The position numbers were made by a program, and so were the translations under genes. From the NCBI GenBank assembly GCA_902554335.1, contig CACDOD010000001.1, positions 39,596 through 103,595 of the forward strand: 64,000 nt of DNA, written 5' to 3'. The first letter of the stretch is position 1, and the number at the start of each line of letters is the position of its first letter. This document shows, in pieces, positions 43,211 to 50,970 of this stretch. The DNA is from an uncultured Pelagibacteraceae bacterium. GTDB taxonomy: Bacteria > Pseudomonadota > Alphaproteobacteria > Pelagibacterales > Pelagibacteraceae. Under the pieces are notes generated by a model. That model did no database searches. It saw only the letters and a program-made list of their open reading frames with translations, and had not been told where the DNA came from.

Positions 43211-43426
43211 TTGGCAAAGCAGGACACTTTAACTTTTGATGGTATAGTAAAAGATTTACTTCCTAATGCGATGTTTAGAGTCGAGCTTTCAAATGGACAC
43301 ATGATAACTGCACATACTGCAGGCAAATTAAGAAAAAATCGTATAAGAGTCCTACAAGGGGACAAAGTTACTGTTGAAATGACTCCTTATGATTTAACAA
43401 AAGGCCGAATAATATTTCGGTCGTAG
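43211..43426 (+). CDS. infA: Translation initiation factor IF-1
   Basis: 71-aa S1/OB-fold factor: [38 protein letters not shown] and [11 protein letters not shown] are diagnostic. The start is TTG at 43211 giving MAKQDTL, which matches the usual MAKE/MAKQ start; no ATG fits. Two bases after hisD; tRNA-Phe follows six bases later. Weak start codon on an initiation factor, as with infC in this window. Confidence 0.94.
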   Translation: MAKQDTLTFDGIVKDLLPNAMFRVELSNGHMITAHTAGKLRKNRIRVLQGDKVTVEMTPYDLTKGRIIFRS

Positions 43427-43431
43427 ATAAT

Positions 43432-43507
43432 GGAACCCTGGTGTAGCTGGTGCGCACGAACGCCTGAAAAGCGTTAGGACCTGGTTCGTTTCCAGGGGGT
43501 TCCACCA
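43432..43507 (+). tRNA. tRNA-Phe (GAA), unusual T-loop
   Basis: 76 nt. Acceptor GGAACCC/GGGTTCC, D-stem GTGT/GCAC with GG in the D-loop, anticodon stem AACGC/GCGTT with loop CTGAAAA (GAA), T-stem CCTGG/CCAGG, discriminator A, CCA encoded. The T-loop is TTCGTTT: position 58 is T where A is nearly universal. Probably cut from the infA-cspA region transcript. Confidence 0.93.
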
Positions 43508-43556
43508 CTCAAAATAACTTCTTGAATAAATTTTAAAAATCTATTAACAAGCGTTC

Positions 43557-43573
43557 AAGCTAAAGTTTAGCTT
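43557..43573 (+). promoter_or_regulatory. Hairpin in the cspA 5' region
   Basis: AAGCTAA (43557-43563) pairs with TTAGCTT (43567-43573), three-base loop, 28 bases before the cspA start. Seven perfect pairs. Could be an mRNA leader hairpin affecting cold-shock expression or an operator. No T-run follows, so not an intrinsic terminator. Confidence 0.35.
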
Positions 43574-43601
43574 AAATAATAATAATGAAGAAAGAGTATA
43601 A

Positions 43602-43811
43602 ATGAGTCTAAAAGGTAAAATAAAATGGTACAATAGCAAAAAAGGCTATGGTTTCATTGAACGTGAAGATAAAGAAAAAGATGTGTTCGTTCATGCGAGC
43701 GCAGTTAGAGAAGCAGGTTTAAAATTCTTGAATGAAGGTGATGAGCTTACTTTTGATGTAGAGGATGCAGAAAAAGGACCTGCGGCTGTTAACTTACAAA
43801 AAACGTCGTAA
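43602..43811 (+). CDS. cspA: Cold shock protein (CspA family)
   Basis: 69-aa single cold-shock domain. RNP-1 is KGYGFIE and RNP-2 is DVFVHAS; starts GKIKWYNSKKG. Binds single-stranded RNA/DNA and melts mRNA structure. An A/G-rich stretch (AAGAAAGAG) just upstream may serve as ribosome site. Flanked by tRNA-Phe and by structured non-coding DNA. Confidence 0.95.
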   Translation: MSLKGKIKWYNSKKGYGFIEREDKEKDVFVHASAVREAGLKFLNEGDELTFDVEDAEKGPAAVNLQKTS

Positions 43812-43828
43812 ATCTTAATCATCAACAT

Positions 43829-43879
43829 ATTGTATAGGGATAACTCAGCAAAATATTGCTATTAGTATTCCTATACAAT
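43829..43879 (+). ncRNA. Long hairpin downstream of cspA, candidate structured RNA
   Basis: ATTGTATAGG (43829-43838) pairs perfectly with CCTATACAAT (43870-43879), and an inner stem AGCAA (43847-43851) pairs with TTGCT (43856-43860) around AATA. Symmetric internal loops of 8-9 bases separate the two stems. It follows the cspA stop by 17 bases and has no T-run. May be the 3' end of cspA mRNA or part of a small RNA. Strand is undetermined. Confidence 0.4.
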
Positions 43880-43920
43880 TACCCCTTGAATTTAAAAATT
43901 TAGGTGCTATTTAATCTGCG

Positions 43921-43999
43921 ATGATTAAAAACATAAATTTATTTAAATCTACTCACAGACATCATTTTCATGCTGGCTGCACGCTAGCTATTTAATCAT
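43921..43999 (+). ncRNA. Second folded element before tRNA-His
   Basis: Outer stem ATGATTAAA (43921-43929) with TTTAATCAT (43991-43999), nine perfect pairs, encloses a GC-richer hairpin GCTGGC-TGCAC-GCTAGC (43972-43988, one G-U pair). A/T-rich complementary runs flank it on both sides. No open frame or T-arm is present. Together with the hairpin at 43829 it fills most of the largest gene-free stretch (43812-44047). Confidence 0.4.
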
Positions 44000-44028
44000 T
44001 TTAAAAATTTAAATTTAACAATTATTAG

Positions 44029-44034
44029 TATAAA
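44029..44034 (+). promoter_or_regulatory. Candidate -10 box for tRNA-His/hisS
   Basis: TATAAA 14 bases before the tRNA start; transcription would begin about 44041, leaving a short pre-tRNA leader. The -35 region (TTTAAA or similar, 15-16 bases upstream) is weak. Confidence 0.4.
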
Positions 44035-44047
44035 ACAGTGAAAGGAA

Positions 44048-44122
44048 GCTGCCGTCGTATAATAGTTATTACTCCCGCCTGTGGAGCGGGCTATCTTGGT
44101 GCAATTCCAAGCGGCAGTACCA
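44048..44122 (+). tRNA. tRNA-His (GTG), divergent, no templated G-1
   Basis: 75 nt. Acceptor GCTGCCG pairs with CGGCAGT (G1-U72 wobble); anticodon stem CCCGC/GCGGG, loop CTGTGGA (GTG); T-stem CTTGG/CCAAG; discriminator A73, CCA encoded. Position -1 is A, so the usual G-1:C73 pair is absent. The D-stem is GTAT/TTAC with a mismatch, the D-loop has no GG pair, and the T-loop TGCAATT has G at position 55. Ends three bases before the hisS start codon. Confidence 0.9.
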
Positions 44123-44125
44123 AAA

Positions 44126-45514
44126 ATGAAAAAAGAAAACAATTTAATACCCAGTCTTCCCAAAGGATTTAAAGATAGATGGGGAAAAGAATTAGCTTTA
44201 AAGAAAAAGTTATTAAAAATTATTGAGGCTAATTTTACAAAATATGGATTTTTACCATTGGAAACTTCTCCAATGGAAATCAGTGAAAACATAGGATCAT
44301 TTCTTGCAGATGATGATGCTAATCCTATGTCTGATGTATTTACATTTAAGGATGATAAAGAAACTTTAACTCTTAGGTATGATATGAGTGCACCTCTGGC
44401 ACGGTTCGTTGCACAAAATTATAGAGATTTAACTTTTCCTTATAAAAGATATACTTTTGGCGATGTATTCAGGAGAGAAAAACCAGACAGCGCGAGGTAC
44501 AGATCATTTACGCAGTTTGACGCAGATATTATCGGAAATGTAAATGAATCACAGGCAGATGCAGAAATTTGTGAAATTATTGGTGAAACCTTTTTAAGTT
44601 GTGGTCTTAAATCAGATCAATTTACAATAAATGTTTCTAATAGAAAGATTGTTCAAGGGCTTATTTCTAAACTTAAAATAACAAGTGAGCAAGAGCTAAA
44701 AGTAATAAGAGCAATTGACAAGCTTGAAAGAATTGGAATGGATGGTGTTAAGGACCTTCTTCAAAAAGAAAGAAAAGATGAGAGTGGAGCTATAACTAAA
44801 GGTGCAAATCTAACAAATGATCAAGCATCTCAAATAATTGAATTCCTAAAAATAAAAGACATAAAATCTTTAAAATCAAATATAAAAAATAACATCTCTC
44901 AAGAGGGGATTAAAGAAATAGAAGATTTATTTAATATATTATCCAAAGGAAAATTTTCAAATATGGTTAAAACCAATTTTAATATTGTCAGGGGACTAGC
45001 TTATTATTCTGGTTTCTGTGTTGAGACTAATTTAAATTTTAAAGGAAAAAATGTAAAAGGGAAAGAAATAGATATAGGGTCTTGCGCATCAGGCGGAAGG
45101 TACAATTCTCTTATTAAAAGATTTAAAGGTGTTGATTTTAAAGGCACAGGAATGTCTATTGGTGTGGATAGATTAGTATTTGCACTAAATCAATTAGATC
45201 AGTTCAAAGAAGATGACGGTAACAATATTCTAGTTTGTGTTTTAGATCCAAGCTATATGGATCAATATTATAAAATAGTAAACGAACTGAGAGAAAATAA
45301 TATTAATTCTGAAATATATCTAGACTCTACCAAAAATCTTAAAAAACAATTAACTTATGCGGATAAAAAAGGTTGCTCTCTTGCAATTATTTGTGGCCAA
45401 GAAGAAATTGAGCAGGGCAGATTAACAATTAAGAAATTAAAATCTAAAAAAGAAAACGATCAAATATCAATATCTTCAAAAAATTTAATAAATGAAATCA
45501 AGAAACTTATTTAA
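44126..45514 (+). CDS. hisS: Histidyl-tRNA synthetase
   Basis: Class II synthetase, 462 aa from ATG 44126 (the frame runs further back through tRNA-His, but that part is the tRNA). Motif 1 region PSLPKGFKDRWG; motif 2 FRREKPDSARYRSFTQFDAD; HisA motif GLAYYSGFC; motif 3 GTGMSIGVDRLVFAL; C-terminal anticodon domain. Motif 2 is of the alphaproteobacterial kind rather than the E. coli FRHERPQKGRYRQF, consistent with recognition of a tRNA-His without G-1:C73. Overlaps hisZ by 23 bases. Confidence 0.94.
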   Translation: MKKENNLIPSLPKGFKDRWGKELALKKKLLKIIEANFTKYGFLPLETSPMEISENIGSFLADDDANPMSDVFTFKDDKETLTLRYDMSAPLARFVAQNYRDLTFPYKRYTFGDVFRREKPDSARYRSFTQFDADIIGNVNESQADAEICEIIGETFLSCGLKSDQFTINVSNRKIVQGLISKLKITSEQELKVIRAIDKLERIGMDGVKDLLQKERKDESGAITKGANLTNDQASQIIEFLKIKDIKSLKSNIKNNISQEGIKEIEDLFNILSKGKFSNMVKTNFNIVRGLAYYSGFCVETNLNFKGKNVKGKEIDIGSCASGGRYNSLIKRFKGVDFKGTGMSIGVDRLVFALNQLDQFKEDDGNNILVCVLDPSYMDQYYKIVNELRENNINSEIYLDSTKNLKKQLTYADKKGCSLAIICGQEEIEQGRLTIKKLKSKKENDQISISSKNLINEIKKLI

Positions 45515-46529
45515 AATTCTTAAATCCAAAGGTTTTAAGAATATTGAGTTAGACAATATTATAGAGTCAAAATATGTTCTTAAAAGATCAGGAGGAAGTT
45601 ATAGACAATTTCTATTTTCTTTTTATGATCAGAACTTAAAAGAATGGTCATTAGTACCTGATTTATCTGTTAGCAGTGTTGTTAAGTTTATTCAGAATAA
45701 AATTAAGTCAAAAACAAAATGGTTTTATACCGGAGAGGCTTACCGTAAACAAAATAAAAATAATAATTCTCCTATAATCAACCAAACTGGTTTCGAAATC
45801 TTTGCTTCTAATAATAAGATAAAAGATGACAAAGAAATAATACAAACATCTATTGAAATATTTAAAAAATCAAATTTTAAAAAAGGTCAATTAAATATCA
45901 GTAACATTGAAATATTTAATGCATTAGTAGAAAGGCTTACCTTAGCAAGGCGTTGGAAGGACAGAATAAAAAGACATTTTTGTAGAGAAGCATATTTTAA
46001 TCAATTATTAAAAAAACTTTCGAGCAGTACAGACATAGATCCAATCGCGGTAGAGAAAGATAAAAAAATTGCTGAAAAACTAAGAAAGCAAAATCTTAGC
46101 ACTTTATATTCCGGTAGAACTCTTAAAGATATTTTAGAACGTTTTGATTTAAAAAATTATAAAGAACCAAGATCTGGAACAGATAAAAAAAATGTTAGAG
46201 TTATAAAAGAATATCTTAAAATTTCTTGTCCAATAGACAAAGCTCCAGATACATTAAACAAGTTTTTTAAAAAATATAAATTAAATTTATTCATTAGTGA
46301 CGACTATTTTCCTGTAGGTTCAAACAACAATATAAGAATAAAATTTTCAGCAAATATAAATCGATCTCTCGAATATTATTCAGGAATGGTTTTTAATATT
46401 TCAGTTAACAAAAAGGGTAAAAAAAGTGTGCTAGTATCCGGTGGCCGTTACGATGGATTACTAAAAAATCTTGGTAGTAAAAAAGATACATCAGCGGTTG
46501 GTGCAGCTATAGATATGAGTTTATTATGA
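45492..46529 (+). CDS. hisZ: ATP phosphoribosyltransferase regulatory subunit
   Basis: 345-aa HisRS paralogue lacking a working synthetase: it keeps the class II fold (WFYTGEAYRKQN motif-2-like, SLEYYSGMVF, GGRYDGLL) but no anticodon domain. HisZ activates the short form of HisG, present right after it with a four-base overlap. Adjacent to its paralogue hisS. C-terminal VGAAIDMSLL corresponds to motif 3. Confidence 0.9.
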   Translation: MKSRNLFKILKSKGFKNIELDNIIESKYVLKRSGGSYRQFLFSFYDQNLKEWSLVPDLSVSSVVKFIQNKIKSKTKWFYTGEAYRKQNKNNNSPIINQTGFEIFASNNKIKDDKEIIQTSIEIFKKSNFKKGQLNISNIEIFNALVERLTLARRWKDRIKRHFCREAYFNQLLKKLSSSTDIDPIAVEKDKKIAEKLRKQNLSTLYSGRTLKDILERFDLKNYKEPRSGTDKKNVRVIKEYLKISCPIDKAPDTLNKFFKKYKLNLFISDDYFPVGSNNNIRIKFSANINRSLEYYSGMVFNISVNKKGKKSVLVSGGRYDGLLKNLGSKKDTSAVGAAIDMSLL

Positions 46530-47206
46530 AAAATGAAATAATTAACATTGCTACTTTATCTAAAGGTCGTCTAAAGGATCAGGCTGAAAAAGTTTTTAAA
46601 AAAAATGGTTTAAAAATTATTTCAAAATCAGAAAGATCATTAATTGGATCGATCAAAGGATTTCCCAATGTTCGTGTAATGTATATGAATGCAACAGAAA
46701 TTATAGAAGCCTTAGGAAAAGGTGTTTGTGCGATTGGGATTAGCGGAAAAGATCTATGGAGAGAAAGTGAGCCTAGCATTCAATCCAAAGTATCTTTAGT
46801 AAAAGAGTTTGAATGGGGAAAGTCCGATCTAGTAGTTGCTGTTCCAACTACTTGGATTGATTGTATAAATTCTGCAGATTTAGAGGAAATATCTTTTGAG
46901 TTTTATAAGAAAAAGAAAAGACTAATGAGAGTTGCAACAAAATTTAAGAACCTTAGTAGAGATTGGTTTAATGAAAAAGGAATTACTCAATATGAACTTA
47001 TCTCGTCTCTTGGGGCAACTGAAAATTCACATATAATTGGAAAATCAGATCTTATCGTTGATTTGAGCTCAACAGGTGAAACATTACGTCAAAATAACTT
47101 AAAAACTATTGAGGTTATTTTAAAGTCATCTGCATGTCTTTTTACTTCTAAAAAGTTAAAAAATAAAAAAGAGGTAAAAAAAATTGTAAAATTACTTTCT
47201 AAATAA
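46526..47206 (+). CDS. hisG: ATP phosphoribosyltransferase, short form
   Basis: 226 aa, first step of histidine synthesis. Starts NIATLSKGRLKDQAEKVF; PRPP-binding region is DLIVDLSSTGETLRQNNL. It lacks the C-terminal regulatory domain of the long form, so it needs HisZ, the preceding gene. Last histidine gene of the cluster; 54 bases to rmuC. Confidence 0.95.
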   Translation: MKNEIINIATLSKGRLKDQAEKVFKKNGLKIISKSERSLIGSIKGFPNVRVMYMNATEIIEALGKGVCAIGISGKDLWRESEPSIQSKVSLVKEFEWGKSDLVVAVPTTWIDCINSADLEEISFEFYKKKKRLMRVATKFKNLSRDWFNEKGITQYELISSLGATENSHIIGKSDLIVDLSSTGETLRQNNLKTIEVILKSSACLFTSKKLKNKKEVKKIVKLLSK

Positions 47207-47260
47207 ATTTATTTTTTACTTGTTTACTTTAAATAAAAGAGGAATATCTACATTAGTATT

Positions 47261-48316
47261 ATGCAAGATTCGTTATTATATATAATTTTAGTCTTAATAG
47301 GGATTATAATATATCTTTTGATTTCTCAAAGGAAAAACAAGGTTGAGCCTAAGGATCATTCTCAAGAAATTAACAATTTAAAAGATAGTATTAATACATC
47401 TTTTAATAGCATGACTTCTTCTTTCAACACTCTTTCCAAAGATGTGACCAGAGATATGACTTCAACTTTGACTTCAGTTAATGAGAAAGTATCAGCATTT
47501 AATACTCAAGTTGAAAATTTAAATGAAAGCCAAAAGGGAATTAATAAAATTTTGGCCGGCGTTAAAAAATATGGAACTTTAGCTGAATTCAGTTTAGGAT
47601 CTTTAATAAACGATCTCCTTCCTTCTTCGCAATATATTTCAAATGCAAGAATGAAAGAAGATACTAATGAAAACGTTGAATTTGCAATTAAACTTCAAGA
47701 CGGAGTTTTAGTTCCAGTTGATAGTCACTTTCCGGTAGAAAAATTTAAAGCCATTCAAGACGCTCATCAGGAAGATGATAAAAAATCAATTGCAGAAGCA
47801 AGATTGAAACTTGCAAGAGCTTTTAGAGACAAGGCAAAAAGTGTAAATGAAAAATATATAGTTCCACCAAAATCAACTGATTTTGCAATAGTTTATGCTC
47901 CAACAGAAAGCTTATTTTTAGAATTAACTAATTACCAAGACCCAACTACCAAAGAATTATTAACACAAGAATTAATGAAGAAGCACAAAGTAACAATTAT
48001 GGGACCCAATAACTTATCCGGTTACTTACAATCTCTTCATATGGGTTTTCAAACACTTAAAGTTCAAAAACATGCAACTCAAATCTATGATGATTTAAAA
48101 ACAATCACTACTAGATTTAATAAACATTTTGACAATATCTATGGTCTTAGAAAGAAATTAGAAGAGGCTATGAGTGTTGTTGATAGCTTCGGTAAAGATG
48201 CAAGATCCATATCAAGAACTTTAGAAAATATAAAAGATCCTGACCAAATAGAAACAGCTGTTCAGACGGAAAACGTGGAGAAATTTGTTAATAACCAAAA
48301 ACAGCTTAAAAATTAA
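47261..48316 (+). CDS. rmuC: DNA recombination protein RmuC
   Basis: 351 aa. N-terminal membrane anchor (residues 5-22), coiled coil (about 35-110), then the RmuC nuclease-like domain: GTLAEFSLGSLINDLLPSSQ, VEFAIKLQDGVLVPVDSHFP and KSTDFAIVYAPTESLFLE. RmuC limits inversions between inverted repeats; a PD-(D/E)XK-related fold is proposed. Upstream of two further nuclease genes on the same strand. Confidence 0.92.
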   Translation: MQDSLLYIILVLIGIIIYLLISQRKNKVEPKDHSQEINNLKDSINTSFNSMTSSFNTLSKDVTRDMTSTLTSVNEKVSAFNTQVENLNESQKGINKILAGVKKYGTLAEFSLGSLINDLLPSSQYISNARMKEDTNENVEFAIKLQDGVLVPVDSHFPVEKFKAIQDAHQEDDKKSIAEARLKLARAFRDKAKSVNEKYIVPPKSTDFAIVYAPTESLFLELTNYQDPTTKELLTQELMKKHKVTIMGPNNLSGYLQSLHMGFQTLKVQKHATQIYDDLKTITTRFNKHFDNIYGLRKKLEEAMSVVDSFGKDARSISRTLENIKDPDQIETAVQTENVEKFVNNQKQLKN

Positions 48317-48353
48317 TTTCAATTTCAATCCAATAACACCTATAAGTAACTTA

Positions 48354-49037
48354 ATGGAGTGGAACAAAAAATATTCATACCCGTCCTCAGCAAGAGCAAT
48401 TGTAAATGGTTCGAGACATTATTCAATGGATGGTTTTAATTTACCATCAGTGACTACAATTCTCGCAGCAACTAAGAGCGAAGAGGATAAAGCTGCTATT
48501 GCTGCCTGGAAAGAAAGAGTAGGGCACAGAGAAGCTGAGAGGATTAAAAATGAAGCCTCAAGTAGAGGAAACTCAATGCATTCCTATATAGAGCAATTTT
48601 TATTAGGAAAAATGAATTTAGATCTACTTGAAGAGGATAATCACTCAAAAAGAATGGCTGAGGAAATTATAGATAGTGGATTAAAAAATAAACTTAGTGA
48701 AATTTGGGGTGCAGAGGCGACGGTTTATTATCCAGGAAAATATGCAGGGACTGCTGACTGCATCGGAGTTTATGAGGGTAAAAATTCTCTTCTAGATTTT
48801 AAGCAAAGCAATAAACCAAAAAGGGAAGAATATATTGAGGATTACTTTTTACAACTTGGAGCATATTCATTGGCGCACAATACAGTTTATAATTCGAATA
48901 TAACACAAGGCGTAATTCTTCTATGCACAGTGGATAGATTGTTTCAAGATTTTAAGATTGAGGGCAATGAATTAATAAATTTTCAAAACAAGTTTCTTGA
49001 GAGAGTTGAACAATTTTATTATCAATTAAACAAATAG
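48354..49037 (+). CDS. MGME1-like PD-(D/E)XK exonuclease
   Basis: 227 aa from ATG 48354 (the frame runs back into rmuC). An early SVTTILAATKS segment and RGNSMHSYIEQFLLGK (near 71-86) precede the nuclease core: E121, D135 in GTADCIGVYEGK and D148-F-K150-Q in LLDFKQSNKPK, then a helix with QLGAYSLAHN. This is the PD-(D/E)XK layout of mitochondrial MGME1 and related phage exonucleases that trim single-stranded DNA flaps. Located between rmuC and sbcB, supporting a role in DNA end processing. Confidence 0.8.
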   Translation: MEWNKKYSYPSSARAIVNGSRHYSMDGFNLPSVTTILAATKSEEDKAAIAAWKERVGHREAERIKNEASSRGNSMHSYIEQFLLGKMNLDLLEEDNHSKRMAEEIIDSGLKNKLSEIWGAEATVYYPGKYAGTADCIGVYEGKNSLLDFKQSNKPKREEYIEDYFLQLGAYSLAHNTVYNSNITQGVILLCTVDRLFQDFKIEGNELINFQNKFLERVEQFYYQLNK

Positions 49038-49039
49038 GT

Positions 49040-49069
49040 TTGACTTTAGAAAAAAATTATATATTTAAT
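49040..49069 (+). promoter_or_regulatory. Candidate promoter for sbcB
   Basis: TTGACT (49040-49045), 18 bases, TTTAAT (49064-49069). It would give a leader of about 77 bases. The sbcB start has a good ribosome site (AAAGGA, 49141-49146). The rest of this 115-base gap shows nothing else. Confidence 0.35.
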
Positions 49070-49152
49070 AAATTGAACTTTGCTACTTGTTTAGATGCAT
49101 TTTTATTCTTCAAACTTCCATTACAATTAGCAAAAAATAAAAAGGAAAAAAA

Positions 49153-50583
49153 TTGAATTTAGTAATTTGGGATATCGAGTCCTCTAATGCTAACACTGAT
49201 TTTGGTAGCATAATTGAAATTGGAGGCATACTCGTTGATGAAAATTTAAAAGAAAAAGAACGGTTTAATTTAAGATGTAGATTACCAGAGGGTGAAATTC
49301 CTCAGGCAATGGCTTTAATAGTAAATAAGACGGGTGTTAATTTGTTGACTAAAGCTAATCTAAGCCATTATCAAATGTTGGCAGAAGTAGAAAAAATATT
49401 CAAAAAATGGAGCCCAGCAATATTTTTAGGATGGTCAAACATAGGATTTGATGATGAGATGATAAGGAAAGAGTTTTTTAAAGGTATAAGGTATCCTTAT
49501 ATTACTAATGCATCACCAAATAAAAGAACGGATGGTCTAAATATTGCACGAGCAGCCTACGCTGTTGATCCGACTGTATTGGAAACAGAAACTAACGAAA
49601 AAGGTAACGCAGTAATGAAACTAGAGTCACTAGCTAGAATGAATGGGTTTGAGTCAGGCGGTGCTCATTCAGCCTTATTTGATGCTGAGCTTACTGTAAA
49701 AGTTTTAGGTTTAATTAAAAACAAACAGAAAAATACTTGGAATAGTTTTTTAAAAACATCCAGTAGAGTAGATGCAGAAACAGTATTCAAAAAAGAAAAA
49801 ATTATTACCTTAAATGAATATTTTTATGGAAAATCTAGGCTTTATTTATGCGCACCTTTAAACCCAAAATATTGTATTCATCCTGTTTATCAGTGGGGGC
49901 AGGTGGTTGATTTAAGAGTTGATGTTGAACCTCTATTAAATTTATCAGTTAATGAAATTAAGTCTGAATTAAAAAAAACACCTAAGTTCTTAAGAACTAT
50001 AAGATCAAATAAAGCTCCTATGATATTAGACGAAAGTTACGGAATGAAGGCAGAGCCTTATAACGCGATGGATAAAGAATTAATCTATAACAGAGCAAAG
50101 CTTGTAAGAGAAAATGAAAAATTTTCTCAAAATGTTATTATAGCTTTAAGAGAAATTGCCGAAGAAAAGGAACAATCTAAATCACAAGAAGATATATTGG
50201 CTGAAGAAAGTATTTATCAAAAATTCACACCAAATAAAGATACAGCACTATTTCCAAAATGGCATAGTGCTAGCTGGAAAGATAAACTAATAATGCTTGA
50301 TAAGTTTGAAGATGAAAGATTAGTTGGATTTGGAAAAAAAATAATTTATCAAGAGTCGCCAGAAACACTTCCTAAAGAAATTTATAATGAGGTTAAGAGG
50401 GAAATAGCAAAAAGAATATTAAGTGAAAAGAAAGAAAAATGGTGGACTTGTAAAGAATTTTATTTCGAATGTGACAATTTAAGAGAAAAATATTCCAATG
50501 AAAATGATCAATCAAAGCTAAAATTTTTAGATGAATTAAATGAGTTTGTAATGAGTATCCAAAAAAAATATGAAAATGCTTGA
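49153..50583 (+). CDS. sbcB: Exodeoxyribonuclease I
   Basis: 476 aa, 3'-5' single-strand DNA exonuclease. The DEDDh exonuclease domain has D7/E9 in VIWDIES, the second Asp in NIGFDDEMIRKEFF and HSALFDAEL with the catalytic His/Asp; ExoI SH3-like and C-terminal helical regions follow. TTG start at 49153 with AAAGGA seven bases upstream; no ATG gives the conserved first strand. Follows rmuC and the MGME1-like gene. Length matches ExoI. Confidence 0.92.
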   Translation: MNLVIWDIESSNANTDFGSIIEIGGILVDENLKEKERFNLRCRLPEGEIPQAMALIVNKTGVNLLTKANLSHYQMLAEVEKIFKKWSPAIFLGWSNIGFDDEMIRKEFFKGIRYPYITNASPNKRTDGLNIARAAYAVDPTVLETETNEKGNAVMKLESLARMNGFESGGAHSALFDAELTVKVLGLIKNKQKNTWNSFLKTSSRVDAETVFKKEKIITLNEYFYGKSRLYLCAPLNPKYCIHPVYQWGQVVDLRVDVEPLLNLSVNEIKSELKKTPKFLRTIRSNKAPMILDESYGMKAEPYNAMDKELIYNRAKLVRENEKFSQNVIIALREIAEEKEQSKSQEDILAEESIYQKFTPNKDTALFPKWHSASWKDKLIMLDKFEDERLVGFGKKIIYQESPETLPKEIYNEVKREIAKRILSEKKEKWWTCKEFYFECDNLREKYSNENDQSKLKFLDELNEFVMSIQKKYENA

Positions 50584-50615
50584 TGTGGATAAATTTAAAA
50601 TTTAAATATTATTAC

Positions 50616-50643
50616 TTGAAACTTTATTTCCAAAATATATATA
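50616..50643 (+). promoter_or_regulatory. Candidate promoter for trxA
   Basis: TTGAAA (50616-50621), 16 bases, TATATA (50638-50643). Transcription would start about at the ATG (50650), giving a nearly leaderless message. Alternative -10 registers exist in the TATATATA run. Confidence 0.3.
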
Positions 50644-50649
50644 GATAAT

Positions 50650-50970
50650 ATGGCAACAGTAAGTGTTACAGATGATAATTTTGAAGCAGAGGTCATTAAA
50701 GCTGGGAAACCAGTCATTGTAGATTTTTGGGCTGAATGGTGTGGACCATGTAAGATGATAGGACCTATTCTTGAGGAACTTTCAAATGAAATGTCAGCAC
50801 AAGTAACTATAGCGAAACATAACATTGATAATGAACCAAATACACCAACGAAATATGGTGTGAGAGGAATTCCTACAATGTTATTATTTAAAGATGGAGA
50901 GCTTAAAGCTACAAAAGTTGGAGCAACTACTAAATCAGATTTAAAATCTTGGATAGAACAGAATATCTAA
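50650..50970 (+). CDS. trxA: Thioredoxin
   Basis: 106 aa, complete thioredoxin fold with active site WAEWCGPCKM, the conserved DNEPNTPTKYGVRGIPTM cis-proline loop and GATTKSDL near the end. Cytosolic disulfide reductant. Converges on folC with a four-base overlap. Confidence 0.97.
   Translation: MATVSVTDDNFEAEVIKAGKPVIVDFWAEWCGPCKMIGPILEELSNEMSAQVTIAKHNIDNEPNTPTKYGVRGIPTMLLFKDGELKATKVGATTKSDLKSWIEQNI

Noticed and set aside
43829-43879. Intrinsic terminator for cspA
   Set aside because: The stem is long but no T-run follows; the next bases are TTACCCC.
43812-44047. Possible tmRNA (ssrA) in the structured spacer
   Set aside because: No T-arm, no acceptor stem with CCA and no tag reading frame could be found.
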